A stretch of DNA of 64,000 nt from Rhodohalobacter sp. SW132 (GCF_003390325.1 NZ_QUOK01000007.1:124001-188000); one strand, 5' to 3'; shown: positions 18,268 to 27,990, counted from the stretch's first letter. The notes: generated from the sequence alone by a model not told the origin. Program-made: numbers and translations.

Positions 18268-18687
18268 ATGGCGATGCTCGATAAGAAAGAAATTCAAAAT
18301 TTTATCCGTCAGTTCAATAAGAAAAATGATTCAATGCAAACCGAGAAGCTTATTCTGGTTGCTATTTCAAGTGCTGTAGGAGGAGCACTTCTTGGTATAT
18401 TGTTTGCTCCCGATAAGGGGAAAAACACCAGGAAACAATTAGCCAAAAAAAGGGATGAATATCTCGAGGAGATCATTAAAAATACCGAAGAGCTGAGTCA
18501 GCAGCTGAAGAATAATACGGAGTCAATTCTGGGAAAATCTAAGAAGACTCTTCAGGATTTAAAACAGGATGTAGAAGATTATTCTGAATTATCCTATCAG
18601 GAACTGTATGATCTTGCAAAAGAGCTTAAGGTTAATGGATATTCTCAAATGAATAAATCCGAACTGATACAGGCGTTGAAAGATTAA
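18268..18687 (+). CDS. YtxH-like protein with C-terminal Rho-N/SAP-like motif
   Basis: A 139-residue protein. Residues ~27-50 form the glycine-rich transmembrane helix typical of YtxH (ILVAISSAVGGALLGILFAP), followed by DKGKNTRKQLAKK and a long charged coiled coil. The last ~35 residues (YQELYDLAKELKVNGYSQMNKSELIQAL) look like the helix-extended-helix of Rho N-terminal/SAP modules, which bind nucleic acid. YtxH proteins are general-stress membrane proteins of unknown mechanism. The added C-terminal module suggests a membrane-tethered nucleic-acid or protein contact; inference only. Confidence 0.72.
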   Translation: MAMLDKKEIQNFIRQFNKKNDSMQTEKLILVAISSAVGGALLGILFAPDKGKNTRKQLAKKRDEYLEEIIKNTEELSQQLKNNTESILGKSKKTLQDLKQDVEDYSELSYQELYDLAKELKVNGYSQMNKSELIQALKD

Positions 18688-19130
18688 CAGCTTGGTAATT
18701 AAAATATAGTCCCTTACTTCCCTGAGAGATTAACTTCGGGGAGAAGGGGCTCCATTTTTGAACACGCAGCAGCGACAGGTGATCCGCGGGTTAACGGAGA
18801 GCAGGAGGGTTGCCCATCTTATCCGGGGTATGGTTAAAAACACGATCTTAAGACACTATATGATTATCTCCGGTAAAATACGATAAGTTTATATTTACAG
18901 GTACCAACTACCCTGAATGCGATTAATAATATATTTCATTTATTCGGTATCAAGCCTCTCCTAAAAAGGAGATCATTTTTTGAACGCGAGGCGAAATTTA
19001 GTTGAATGTTTATCAGTTTTTTCAGATTGGATGGACATCCCCCTTCCCGAAGGGATCTCTTTGGGACAATCCCTCTTTTCTATAGGCTGTGAGAAAATAA
19101 ATCAACAAGCATTAAAAAAACTCCTTCTAT

Positions 19131-19225
19131 TTGGCCACGATGACACGAAGAATCACGAAGGATAGTAATTTGATTTTGTTATACTTCGTGTACCCTCGTG
19201 GCTTTGCGTCTTCGTGGTAAAAATA
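19131..19225. repeat. Inverted-repeat element with CCACGAxGACACGAAG arms
   Basis: GGCCACGATGACACGAAGAA and ATCACGAAGGATA on the left mirror CTTCGTG and GCGTCTTCGTGG on the right, around an AT-rich middle. Elements with CCACGAAGACACGAAG arms are widespread in bacterial genomes. It lies inside a decayed family A-like copy (CATCCCCCTTCCCGAAGGGA at ~19036 to CTCGAAGGGGGACTTTTTT at ~19273). The spacer 18688-19343 has no convincing gene. Confidence 0.65.
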
Positions 19226-19343
19226 AATGACCGATATCTTTGAATAAGTATTGGAATTGCAATTGATTTTCCTCACACTTTCTCGAAGGGGGACTTTTTT
19301 CTCATTTTTTACAAGATGGCAGTGACTTGAGATTTCAATATCT

Positions 19344-19904
19344 CTACAGATCTTCCAGGTTTTTTGAGCGCATATCTTTGAGTTCTTTGAAGTAGGTGGG
19401 AGTAAGTCCCGTCACTTTTTTGAACTGATTCGATAAATGAGCGACACTGCTATAATGTAGTTTATGGGCTATTTCAGTAAGAGTAAGTTCATCATAGATC
19501 AGCAGTTCTTTAACTTTTTCCATCTTGTGCAGAATAATGTATTGCTGAATGGTCATTCCTTTTACTTCCGAAAAGGTGTTGGAGAGGTAGGTATAGTCGT
19601 AATCCAGCTTCTCGCTGATATAATCTGAATCATTTACTTTTGGCACCTCCTCAGAGTAGTGTATCATTTCAACAATCACGGCTTTAATCTTTTCAACCAG
19701 GATGTTCTTTTTATCATCCAGTAACTCAAGCCCCGATTTCTTCAGGTTTTTGTTAAAAATTTTTAGCTGCTCCTCGGTAATTTCCTCCTTGATTTCAACC
19801 ATGCCAAGATCAACAGAAATACTGGTTAGCCCAAGCTTTTCCAGCTCGCTCTTCACCAGCATCTTACAGCGCAAACTAACCATATACTTAATATATAGTT
19901 TCAT
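19344..19904 (-). CDS. AraC-family regulator with HMA-like N-terminus (paralogue 1)
   Basis: A 186-residue protein. Residues 1-62 have the beta-alpha-beta-beta-alpha-beta pattern of a heavy-metal-associated domain (MKLYIKYMVSLRCKMLVKSE, ELEKLGLTSISVDLGMVEI, KKSGLELLDD). The C-terminal ~100 residues form a double helix-turn-helix of the AraC type: YDYTYLSNTFSEVKGMTIQQ and LTEIAHKLHYSSVAHLSNQFKKVTG. Related Bacteroidota proteins carry CxxC at the metal loop; here the loop reads SLRC (Ser10, Cys13), so one ligand is lost. A close paralogue with the same change lies at 35801-36361 in opposite orientation. No metal transporter is adjacent. Ligand and targets unknown. Confidence 0.82.
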   Translation of the reverse strand: MKLYIKYMVSLRCKMLVKSELEKLGLTSISVDLGMVEIKEEITEEQLKIFNKNLKKSGLELLDDKKNILVEKIKAVIVEMIHYSEEVPKVNDSDYISEKLDYDYTYLSNTFSEVKGMTIQQYIILHKMEKVKELLIYDELTLTEIAHKLHYSSVAHLSNQFKKVTGLTPTYFKELKDMRSKNLEDL

Positions 19905-20672
19905 GTTATACCCATTGCCTGAATTCAGCTTTCATTTTATATGATGTCAATCGTAATGTATACTTAAGCTTGATTGACTTAATTATATCATAATCATTTA
20001 AAATGAATATTGTGAATGATTTTGCACTATTGATTATTTAAGGTAGCCAATCTCATACCACTGCACTTATTGATTTAAATGATAAGGTTACATATATCAC
20101 AGTTTTTAAGTGATTGGAATTTATTCAGTTTTAAACGTCTGCATCAAACCATAATACGCATTCTCTGTAGTTAGTGCTATTACATCTCAAACTCGTGATT
20201 GCGGTTTGGTGATCAAAAAACGGCTGTTAAGTATACATCCCGTAGTTTTTCTGAAGTCCGCTCTATCATAATAAACACGATGTACGGCTCATTCGTTGTT
20301 GTATAAAAAGCTCGTCAATTATCGCCTCCCCAATACATTCTATAATTAGTCTGACCGGATCGTGAAATCCTCCAAAATGGATGCCGAAACCACTGCTATG
20401 TACTGCAATGATGTGTGAGCGGTTATTCATCGCCCATCGAGTTAGAAATAAACAGATAAACGAGCACAGAAGTCTGTTCGGCAATTTCTAAAGGAAACTG
20501 GAATCACATCATACATAGTGAAGTAATTAATTTAAAGTATAAAAATATTTCACGGTTAAGGTGATTTTGAGAAGAGGCTGGTAAGTCGTTTTAGACTGTC
20601 TGATGCTTTATATTCCAATGGAGGGTACAGCACCAAATCTATTTTTTATAAGAAAATAAAGAAGGTAAAAGC
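19905..20672. other. Long AT-rich spacer between divergent genes
   Basis: 768 bases separating the AraC-HMA gene and the acetyltransferase gene. It must carry both promoters. The only longer frame (20266-20484, minus) resembles nothing known. Confidence 0.5.
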
Positions 20673-21347
20673 TTGAACGAGAATAAATCTGAAAAAAAGC
20701 CTGAAAAATTGAAAGGCCCAAACCCAAATGATAAAGAGCCCATGAAGGGGTTCCCACAAGTGGGATATCTGAAAAATTATATTTCGTCCGAAAATATCAT
20801 AGTGGGTGATTACACTTATTATGATGATCCTGAAGGCCCGGAACGGTTTGAGAAAAATGTTCTGTATCACTTTCCGTTTATTGGCGACAAGTTGATTATT
20901 GGAAAGTTCTGTGCCATCGCCAAAGATGTAACATTTATCATGAATGGAGCCAATCATAAGGTTTCAGGATTTTCCACGTATCCGTTTCAAATATTTGGTA
21001 ACGGGTGGGAAAAAGTTTTGCCAAAAGAGGGAGAACTTCCATTTAAAGGCGATACCGTAATTGGGCATGATGTCTGGATCGGCTACGATGCCACATTAAT
21101 GCCTGGAGTTAAAATTGGAAGCGGGGCTATTGTCGCCAGTAAATCTGTAGTTACCAGAGATGTGCCGCCATATAGCATTGCAGGAGGTAATCCTGCCAAT
21201 ATTATTAAATACCGGTTTGATGAAGGCACAATCAAAGAACTCCTGGAAATTGCCTGGTGGAATTGGAGTGCAAATAAAATTACGGAAAATCTTGAGGAAA
21301 TAGTTGGCCATGACCTGGCTTCACTACGTCGTGTAAGTGACAAGTAA
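20673..21347 (+). CDS. Vat/CatB-type hexapeptide acetyltransferase
   Basis: A 224-residue left-handed beta-helix acetyltransferase of the xenobiotic type. KNYISSENIIVGDYTYYDDP, YHFPFIGDKLIIGKFCAIA, MNGANHKVSGFSTYPF (with the catalytic His of the family), IGHDVWIGYDATLMPGVKIG, IVASKSVVTRDVPPYSIAGG and NPA are shared with streptogramin A (Vat) and type B chloramphenicol (CatB) acetyltransferases. The start is TTG 20673 with GAAGG eight bases before it. It runs convergent with the RND operon. Chromosomal homologues in environmental bacteria need not confer resistance. Confidence 0.85.
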   Translation: MNENKSEKKPEKLKGPNPNDKEPMKGFPQVGYLKNYISSENIIVGDYTYYDDPEGPERFEKNVLYHFPFIGDKLIIGKFCAIAKDVTFIMNGANHKVSGFSTYPFQIFGNGWEKVLPKEGELPFKGDTVIGHDVWIGYDATLMPGVKIGSGAIVASKSVVTRDVPPYSIAGGNPANIIKYRFDEGTIKELLEIAWWNWSANKITENLEEIVGHDLASLRRVSDK

Positions 21348-21402
21348 CAAAGAGGATGTTGTGAATTAATTTATGTTTGGTTGTTTAGAAGAAAGGATTA
21401 GA

Positions 21403-21431
21403 CATACCGCCCCCATTACCAGGGCGGTATG
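21403..21431. terminator. Hairpin between the acetyltransferase and the RND operon
   Basis: CATACCGCCC/GGGCGGTATG, a perfect 10-bp stem around CCATTACCA, midway between two convergent stop codons. Confidence 0.6.
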
Positions 21432-21459
21432 TATCTGATATCATCACAGACTTTTTTGG

Positions 21460-24400
21460 TTAATCACCAGCCACAATCCTCTCTTCCGTTGTAAACCACA
21501 GAAACAGCACCGGTACAATTAAAAGTGTGAGTGCTGTGGAGGTTATCATTCCGCCGATGATGGTCCACCCGAGCGGTGACCAGAGGCTGGTACCGGAAAG
21601 CGTAAGCGGCAACAGTCCTGCAATGGTAGTTGTGGTGGTTAGGATGATCGGCGTGAATCGGGTCTCCGCCGCTTCCGTTATCGATTCAAGCACCGATTTT
21701 CCGTCACGCAAAAGCTGATTGGCATAATCCACCAGAATAATAGAGTTGTTGACCACGATCCCGATCAGGCTGACAAATCCCACAAATGCAAAGAAGGAGA
21801 ACGACCAACCGGTGATAAACAGGGCGAGAAACGACCCTGTAATGGCCATTGGAATGGCCGAGAAAATGATCAGCGGCTGCAGGAATGACCGAAACTGAAG
21901 CACAAGAACCGCAAAAATTCCAAATAGTGCTACGAAGACCAGTATGGTCATATCGCCAAAAGTTTCATGCTGTGAGGCGTATTCACCGGCTACGTAGTAA
22001 CTGTACCCATCCGGCCAGTCTATTTCGTTGAGCCCGGCTATGATCTCCTCCGTAATGGCCGCAACCCGATCCTGATTGGTCACATTGGACGAGACGGTGG
22101 TACCCCGCTGCAGATTGTAGTGAATAAAGCTGTTGGTCGCCGAACCAAACCGGATGTCGGCAACCTGATTCAGAGGGATTTGTTCTCCATACTGATTGGT
22201 TAGATAGATCTTGTCGAAATCACTTACCGCAGTCTGCTCGTCAAGGGCCAGCCGGACCATAATAGGATACTCCTTGCCATCACTCATGATCGCTTTATCG
22301 GCCGGGAAACCTGACATGGCCGCACGAATCGTTCTGTCAGCCGAGGCGATGGAAAGCCCCGCCAGGCTTGCTTTCTCCCGGTTGATATCCACGTTAATAT
22401 TGGTTCGGTTCAGCGCCATGGGATTGTTTACATCAATCGTGCCCCCGGTATTACGTATCAGGTCTTCCACTTTCAGGGAAAGATCTTTAAGGATATCGAG
22501 CCGTTCACCAAGGATACGAATCTCGACCGGAGCATAGAATGGTGGTCCGTTCGTAAGCTCACTGAAGGAAATCCGCGCGCCGGGGTATCGGGCAAACGAT
22601 TCTCGAAAATTGCGGAGGGTGGAATAAAATCGTTCCTGGTCCCACTCTTCAAAATTGACCAGAATCTGGCCGTGGTTGCTCTTGAAGGATTCCGGGAACC
22701 TGTTGTAATAGATCTGGGGATTACCGTGCCCGATGTTTGACGTATAGTTCTTAACAAATTCGGTTTCATCAAGTACGCCCTCCACAAACCGGACGGCCCG
22801 ATCGGTTTCCTCAACATTTGTTCCATGAGGAAGATCGACCTCAATCAATAAAACAGGTTTATCTGCTGTTGGGAAAAAGCTGACCCCGATATAGGGGAAC
22901 AACATCAGGCTTCCCAGAAACAAAATAACTGCGGATGAAAAAACGAACCCTTTATATTTTAAAGCTATATCAAGAGCGGGTCGGTAATACCGGGAAATGA
23001 GGTGCCGGATAAACCGATCCACCCAGCTCTCTTTCGCTTCAGGTGAATCGCTCATCAGGCGTGTGGCAAGCAGCGGGATGAAGGTTAGTGCCAAAATCAG
23101 CGAGAGTATCAAAACAATAATAACCGTGACCGGCAACGATCTCAGAAACTCTCCCGGTCCACTTTGCATCATCGCGAGGGGTGCAAATACCAGGACGGTG
23201 GTGAGCGTGGCACTGATGATAGCATACCCCACTTCGGAAGTGCCTTTTACGGCGGCATCTATCAGGGTGTGTCCTTTTTTGCGGAAACGAACGATGTTTT
23301 CAACCACTACAATGCCGTTATCCACCAACAGGCCAAGGGCGATAACCAGGGCGGCAATGGATATCTGCTGCAGGCCATATCCAATAAAGTTGAGTACTCC
23401 AATTCCCGCAATCATGGCAATGGGAATGACCGCACCGGTGATCAATGCCGACCGGAAACCGAGAAAAAGGAAGATGATCACAGCCACCAGCACAATTCCC
23501 TGCAGGAGGTTCAGGAAAAAATCGTTGATGCGTCCCTCCACGGCAGAGGCCTGCTCAAATACCACTTCAAGAGACATGTCGGACGGGATGGCAGCCTGAA
23601 GTTCTTCAAGCTGGCCGAAGATACTGTTGGTTATCTGAATCAGGTTTTTACTCGATTCGCGTTTGATGTTGATGTACACCGTCCGCTGATCCATGAATCG
23701 TGCAATCCAGCGGATATCTTCATGCGCGTAAAAGACATCGGCAATGTCATCGAGGTACACTACGTGGCTGGCTCCCGAAGCAACCGGGATCTGCCTGATC
23801 TCATCCAGGCTCTTCAAGCTGCCGCTGGTCTGTATCCCAAACGTTCCGCTGCCGATGTTCAGATTACCTCCCGGAATGTTCATGTTCTGATCGGTGAGAG
23901 CGTGGAGTATCATATCCAGGGAGACGTTCTGAGCCGCCATGCGCTGGAAGTCTGCCGCCACCCGGATTTCTTCTTCCGGATTGGCTTCGATATCCACATT
24001 GCGAACTCCATCGATTCGCTTAAGCCGATGTTCCAGCATCTCGGCCGTGGCATTCAGCTCCCGGTAGCTTGCCGTTTCCGATACCAGTGCAAATTGTATG
24101 ATATTCGTGAGGGCTTCCGGCCTGAACTGTTCAATATCCAGGCTGAAGATGCCGTCGGGCAGCTGATTACGGATGCCGTTTACTTCCCGGGTGATTTCAT
24201 CCAGCTTTCGTATCCTGTCGATTCCGAACCCGGCTTCAACTTCGAACACAGCCAGACCTTCTTCAATTGTGGTCAGAATTTCAGTGAGGTCGTCGATTTC
24301 ATCAAGAGCATCCTCAATCGGTTTCACGACCAGCTCCTGCATATCCTCGGGACTTGTGCCGGGGTAAACGACTGAAATGGTGTAAAAAGGCAGCGCCATA

Positions 24401-24516
24401 TCCGGATCTTCCGTGCGCGGCATGGTGAATAGCGCAAAAAGCCCCACCACAAATGCCATTACGACCAGAATCAGAATAAACCGGTAATTTTTGATCGAAA
24501 ATTCAGGCAGCTGCAT
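21460..24516 (-). CDS. RND efflux transporter, inner-membrane permease
   Basis: A 1018-residue AcrB/MMPL-type permease, full length, with two halves each having one N-terminal helix, a large periplasmic loop and further helices. Recognisable segments: FSIKNYRFILILVVMAF at the start, PRTEDPDMALP, YPGTSPEDMQELVV, GFRSALITGAVIPIAMIAG, LVIALGLLVDNGIVVVENI in TM4, and FVGFVSLIGIVVNNSIILVDY in the second half. In AcrB TM4 has two Asp (LLVDDA); here the second is Asn (LVDNG), as in some other RND branches. It is the last gene of the TetR-TolC-MFP-RND operon and overlaps the MFP stop in TGATG, so it is translationally coupled. Substrate unknown. Confidence 0.93.
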   Translation of the reverse strand: MQLPEFSIKNYRFILILVVMAFVVGLFALFTMPRTEDPDMALPFYTISVVYPGTSPEDMQELVVKPIEDALDEIDDLTEILTTIEEGLAVFEVEAGFGIDRIRKLDEITREVNGIRNQLPDGIFSLDIEQFRPEALTNIIQFALVSETASYRELNATAEMLEHRLKRIDGVRNVDIEANPEEEIRVAADFQRMAAQNVSLDMILHALTDQNMNIPGGNLNIGSGTFGIQTSGSLKSLDEIRQIPVASGASHVVYLDDIADVFYAHEDIRWIARFMDQRTVYINIKRESSKNLIQITNSIFGQLEELQAAIPSDMSLEVVFEQASAVEGRINDFFLNLLQGIVLVAVIIFLFLGFRSALITGAVIPIAMIAGIGVLNFIGYGLQQISIAALVIALGLLVDNGIVVVENIVRFRKKGHTLIDAAVKGTSEVGYAIISATLTTVLVFAPLAMMQSGPGEFLRSLPVTVIIVLILSLILALTFIPLLATRLMSDSPEAKESWVDRFIRHLISRYYRPALDIALKYKGFVFSSAVILFLGSLMLFPYIGVSFFPTADKPVLLIEVDLPHGTNVEETDRAVRFVEGVLDETEFVKNYTSNIGHGNPQIYYNRFPESFKSNHGQILVNFEEWDQERFYSTLRNFRESFARYPGARISFSELTNGPPFYAPVEIRILGERLDILKDLSLKVEDLIRNTGGTIDVNNPMALNRTNINVDINREKASLAGLSIASADRTIRAAMSGFPADKAIMSDGKEYPIMVRLALDEQTAVSDFDKIYLTNQYGEQIPLNQVADIRFGSATNSFIHYNLQRGTTVSSNVTNQDRVAAITEEIIAGLNEIDWPDGYSYYVAGEYASQHETFGDMTILVFVALFGIFAVLVLQFRSFLQPLIIFSAIPMAITGSFLALFITGWSFSFFAFVGFVSLIGIVVNNSIILVDYANQLLRDGKSVLESITEAAETRFTPIILTTTTTIAGLLPLTLSGTSLWSPLGWTIIGGMITSTALTLLIVPVLFLWFTTEERIVAGD

Positions 24517-25601
24517 CAGTATCCCTCAACGGCAAGAGTGATGGGAGAGCCCGGACGAAGATAGGCAGCTCCGCGTGTAATTACGTTTGAATGATCGGGC
24601 AGATCCTCCACGGCCACAGCAAAATAGCTGTTCCCAATGTGAACCGGCTTTACCCGGACCCTGACGGCAGACTCCAACTCTGAATCCGGCACATAGATAT
24701 AAACGTATTCGTTTTCAGCTTCTACAAGAGCATCAATGGGTATGGTGATATAGGGTTGCTGCGAAGATGGATAGATTATTGCTTTGGCGACAAACCCGTT
24801 GCGGAGCTCCTGTGCCGGATCATTCAGCGTGATCTCAATAGTGAATACACCGGTACGCTGATTTGCGGCCGCTGCAATCCGGGTTACATGTCCGGTAAAC
24901 GAACGACCCGGCAACGCATCAAAATGGACCTGTGCGGAATCTCCATGCTGAAGGCGGGTGATATTTCTATCGGATACGCCTGCTTTCAATACTGTGGAGT
25001 GACTGCCGTTTTCTCCCAATCGAAATATGGGCTCACCGGGCCCTACTTGCTCGTTCACTTCGGTGTATTTAGCAAGCAGACGTCCGTTTGTCGGAGCAGT
25101 GATCACAGAGCGCTCCTGATTAAACAGGGCGATGTCCAGCTCAGCCCTGGCGTTTTCCAGTGCGGTTTTGAGATCGTCAACCTGTTCGAGAGTGGCCGCG
25201 TTGTCCTGATAGAGATTTTGGATTCGATTAAGATCACGGCGATATTTCTCATACATGTTCCGCGCCCGGACGACCTGCGCGTCTATTTCTGTCCGATCCA
25301 GCGTGGCCAGCAGATCTCCTTTTTTTACCTCATCGCCTTCATCAAAAAGAAGCTCATCAATAAAACCGCCGGTTCTGAAAGAGAGATCAAACTCTGAAGC
25401 CGAAGAAAGTTTCCCTGATATATATATGGGTATCGGTTCTGTTGAGGTTTTTAGTGATTGGATCTGAACATATTCCGGGGACGGAGCCGATTCGGTATCC
25501 CGGCTTTCACCCGTGCTGCAAGAGATCATTAGCAGCGGCAAAAAGACAAGCAGCCATGCCGGAATACTATTTTTGTGGATGGGTTGATTAAAAGGAATCA
25601 T
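24516..25601 (-). CDS. RND periplasmic adaptor (membrane fusion lipoprotein)
   Basis: A 361-residue HlyD/AcrA-type adaptor. The N-terminus is a lipoprotein signal ending LLMISC (Cys28). Then come the beta-barrel/lipoyl half (LSSASEFDLSFRTGGFIDEL, EGDEVKKGDLLATLDRTE), an alpha-hairpin (residues ~115-160), the second lipoyl half (SVITAPTNGRLLAKYTEVNEQVGPGEPIFRLG) and the beta-barrel/membrane-proximal domains. It links the RND pump to the TolC-like channel across the periplasm. It lies 18 bases after the tolC-like stop and overlaps the pump gene. Confidence 0.92.
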   Translation of the reverse strand: MIPFNQPIHKNSIPAWLLVFLPLLMISCSTGESRDTESAPSPEYVQIQSLKTSTEPIPIYISGKLSSASEFDLSFRTGGFIDELLFDEGDEVKKGDLLATLDRTEIDAQVVRARNMYEKYRRDLNRIQNLYQDNAATLEQVDDLKTALENARAELDIALFNQERSVITAPTNGRLLAKYTEVNEQVGPGEPIFRLGENGSHSTVLKAGVSDRNITRLQHGDSAQVHFDALPGRSFTGHVTRIAAAANQRTGVFTIEITLNDPAQELRNGFVAKAIIYPSSQQPYITIPIDALVEAENEYVYIYVPDSELESAVRVRVKPVHIGNSYFAVAVEDLPDHSNVITRGAAYLRPGSPITLAVEGY

Positions 25602-25619
25602 TCTTTTCTGAGGTAAATG

Positions 25620-27008
25620 TTAATTGTTAGTAAATGATCTGCCGGTTTCCCGTTCCAGGTCGGCTTCTTTTGATTTCAGATCGTAGCGGGCTATGGCAAC
25701 CTGCAGCCGTGCACGGGTGTAATTGTCCTGCGCTCTCAGGTACTGCACGAGAAGCACGCGGTTTTCTTCGTACTTTCGCCGTGTGATTTCAAAACCCGCT
25801 TCTGCGGCTTCGAGTCCAGATTCTGCGGCTTCTAATTTTGTCTCAGCCGCACTCCACGCGTGCCAGGCATCCATCACCCTGAGCCTTATTTGCTGTTCAA
25901 GCTCCGTGAATTGGTTATCCAGTTTTCTTAGCTCAATGTGAGATTGTTGTATCCGCTCACGGTTCCGAAATCCCTCAAATAGCGACCACCGCAAACCGAA
26001 CTGTACAGACCAATACTGCTGATCGGAATTGAATTTATACTGCGTGCCCTGATACCCGTAATCACCAACCACAAACAGGTCAGGAAGGGTATTGGCGCGA
26101 TTGAGTTTCAAGTGGTTTTCCGTTGCCCGGATTCCATGGCTGATCTGATCAAACTCCGGACGGCTCATCAGGGCTTCCTCTTGAAGTGCGGGGATATCCT
26201 GATAACCGGCGGCACGTGCCAGGTAGCTATCATCTTGCCGGATGGGTGTATCCAGGTTCCTGTTGAGCAAGAAATTGAAATAAGTACGGGCGGCAGACTG
26301 CTGCCTTCGGGCTTCAGCGATACGTCCTTCTACATCCGCCAGTTCGTATTCGGCGGTAAGCACAGCATCCGGGGTTTCCATTCCATTGCGTACCATCGAT
26401 TCGGTGGTTCGAATGAGTTCATTAAACAGTTCCCGATTCGTTTCGTGGATGGCCAGCAGGTCTGTCGCCTTGAAATAGTTCAGGTAACTTACTTTGATCT
26501 CGCGGGTCAGTTCATCAACCATAACCTGCCGGCGGGCTTCCTGCTCGGAAACGAGATTTTGCTGAGCCCTGTAGCTGTAATATAGATCGGTATTAAACAG
26601 GGGCTGAACGATGCGCAGCCGGGTATCATGAAAGTCATTTGGCAATAACTGCTCACTAACATTGGACAGATTGGCGGGGAAGCGCTGTTCGCCGGTAAGT
26701 TCATTCAGAGTGTGATGGACCGGATTGAACAAGTCTCCGGTGGGGATATCCACTGTTCTGCCCCCATCCGAAAATGTATAAGATGACTCAAACGAGATTT
26801 CAGGCAGGAAACGGCCGCGGGCTGACCTGAGTTCCGATCGGCTTATTTCCCCGTCGAATGCATCATTGAGCAGTTGCAGGTTGCTTTCAACCCCTATCTG
26901 AACATAATTATCTATGATAGAAGGGGAGGACTGGTTCTGGGCGGATATCACAACCGGCAACCACAAAAGCAGCAGAAAAAAAATCGGGTATTTATACATG
27001 GTAAACAC
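25620..27008 (-). CDS. TolC-family outer-membrane efflux protein
   Basis: A 462-residue outer-membrane factor with a cleavable signal (YPIFFLLLLWLPVVISAQ). The two tandem halves of the OEP family are visible as long amphipathic helices: ARGRFLPEISFESSYTFSDG and NTLPDLFVVGDYGYQG each open a beta/alpha repeat, and QIRLRVMDAWHAWSAAETKL and YLRAQDNYTRARLQVAIARY are the second pair of helices. It is the channel of the tripartite pump encoded by the next two genes, and follows tetR by 42 bases. Confidence 0.92.
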   Translation of the reverse strand: MFTMYKYPIFFLLLLWLPVVISAQNQSSPSIIDNYVQIGVESNLQLLNDAFDGEISRSELRSARGRFLPEISFESSYTFSDGGRTVDIPTGDLFNPVHHTLNELTGEQRFPANLSNVSEQLLPNDFHDTRLRIVQPLFNTDLYYSYRAQQNLVSEQEARRQVMVDELTREIKVSYLNYFKATDLLAIHETNRELFNELIRTTESMVRNGMETPDAVLTAEYELADVEGRIAEARRQQSAARTYFNFLLNRNLDTPIRQDDSYLARAAGYQDIPALQEEALMSRPEFDQISHGIRATENHLKLNRANTLPDLFVVGDYGYQGTQYKFNSDQQYWSVQFGLRWSLFEGFRNRERIQQSHIELRKLDNQFTELEQQIRLRVMDAWHAWSAAETKLEAAESGLEAAEAGFEITRRKYEENRVLLVQYLRAQDNYTRARLQVAIARYDLKSKEADLERETGRSFTNN

Positions 27009-27050
27009 TATTTATATTATGAACACTGTTCATTTACTGGGAAATTTTTT

Positions 27051-27662
27051 TTATTGACTGTCAAGCATATGATTAAAAGAGGCCAGGGCGTCGAAAAGAA
27101 GTTGTTCCTGATCGGCAACTTCATACATATCAAGCCGGTTCTTGAGATGTAGTGCAATAATACCGTGAACCTGGGCCCAGACCATCAGGGAGAGATGCAT
27201 GGGATCCTGATCTTTGAAATGGCCCAGCTGCTGGCACTCAAGAATGGCATTCAGGTGAAAATCATGGCAATTCAGTCCATTCTTCCATTCCCTGTCATCT
27301 CCCAGAAAGTCGATGGGGTCCGGCATAATAAACATGAGTTCGTAATAGGAGGGATAATCGAGGGCAAATTTGATATAGGACTCACCTATCTTTTTGAGCC
27401 GCACCAGTGGATTTTCGATATTTGAAACACTATTCTGGTACTCATGGAACAATTTGAAACCCGTTTCACTGATTTCAAACATCAATTCATCCTTATCCTT
27501 AAAATAACGATAGATGGTACCGGGGCTATAATCAATAGCGTCAGCAATCGCCCGGATGCTGGTTTTTTCGTAACCCTTTGTCCGGAACAATTCAGCAGCC
27601 GTACTCAGAATCAAATCCCTGAGTTCCTGTTTTTCCCGTTCTTTTCTTTCTTGTATCGTCAT
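27051..27662 (-). CDS. TetR-family repressor of the efflux operon
   Basis: A 203-residue TetR regulator. Residues ~12-60 are the DNA-binding domain (LILSTAAELFRTKGYEKTSI, RAIADAIDYSPGTIYRYFKDKDEL). The C-terminal ligand domain is all-helical with a TetR_C-like segment (SYIKFALDYPSYYELMFIMP). It is the first gene of the four-gene operon and so should autoregulate together with tolC, the adaptor and the pump. Imperfect palindromes with GAACAGTGTTC-like arms (ACACTATTTATATTATGAACACTGTTCATT near 27006-27033, and GAACGGTGTT...GAACGCTGTTCATT near 27682-27713) may be its operators. Confidence 0.9.
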   Translation of the reverse strand: MTIQERKEREKQELRDLILSTAAELFRTKGYEKTSIRAIADAIDYSPGTIYRYFKDKDELMFEISETGFKLFHEYQNSVSNIENPLVRLKKIGESYIKFALDYPSYYELMFIMPDPIDFLGDDREWKNGLNCHDFHLNAILECQQLGHFKDQDPMHLSLMVWAQVHGIIALHLKNRLDMYEVADQEQLLFDALASFNHMLDSQ

Positions 27663-27681
27663 TTTGTAATGTGATAAGAGT

Positions 27682-27713
27682 GAACGGTGTTATGATACTG
27701 AACGCTGTTCATT
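27682..27713. promoter_or_regulatory. Putative TetR operator upstream of tetR
   Basis: GAACGGTGTT and GAACGCTGTTCATT stand just before the tetR start; a matching GAACACTGTTCATT lies in the tetR-tolC gap at 27020-27033. The shared 'GAACrCTGTTCATT' is palindromic at its core (GAAC...GTTC). This fits operator sites at both possible promoters of the operon. Not proven. Confidence 0.5.
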
Positions 27714-27990
27714 AAAGCAATGGGCTTCTGAAATTTTCTAAAATCCAAGCACCTTACATGACGAATGAGAATTTCAAACATGATTTATCAGGATTAAATA
27801 ACACTGTGCGAGGTTCACTGTTTGGGGTTTATTCGATTGGTCTCAAACTGTTTTTTGCAGCGCGGGAATGGGGATTCGGAAGCCCCAGGCTGTTGCCCCA
27901 CATTTAAACCATGTCTTTATTTAACTTTTCCACGACTCACTCCGCGATTTAGGAGTCACGGAATAGTCCCGGTAAATACCCGCGTTTGCG

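Noticed and set aside
18980-19165. 61-codon frame
   Set aside because: Covers a decayed family A-like repeat and the CCACGA element; no coding character.
23164-24375. 403-codon open frame antisense to the RND permease
   Set aside because: It mirrors a strongly conserved permease gene, has no family resemblance, and other shadow frames of similar length run beside it.
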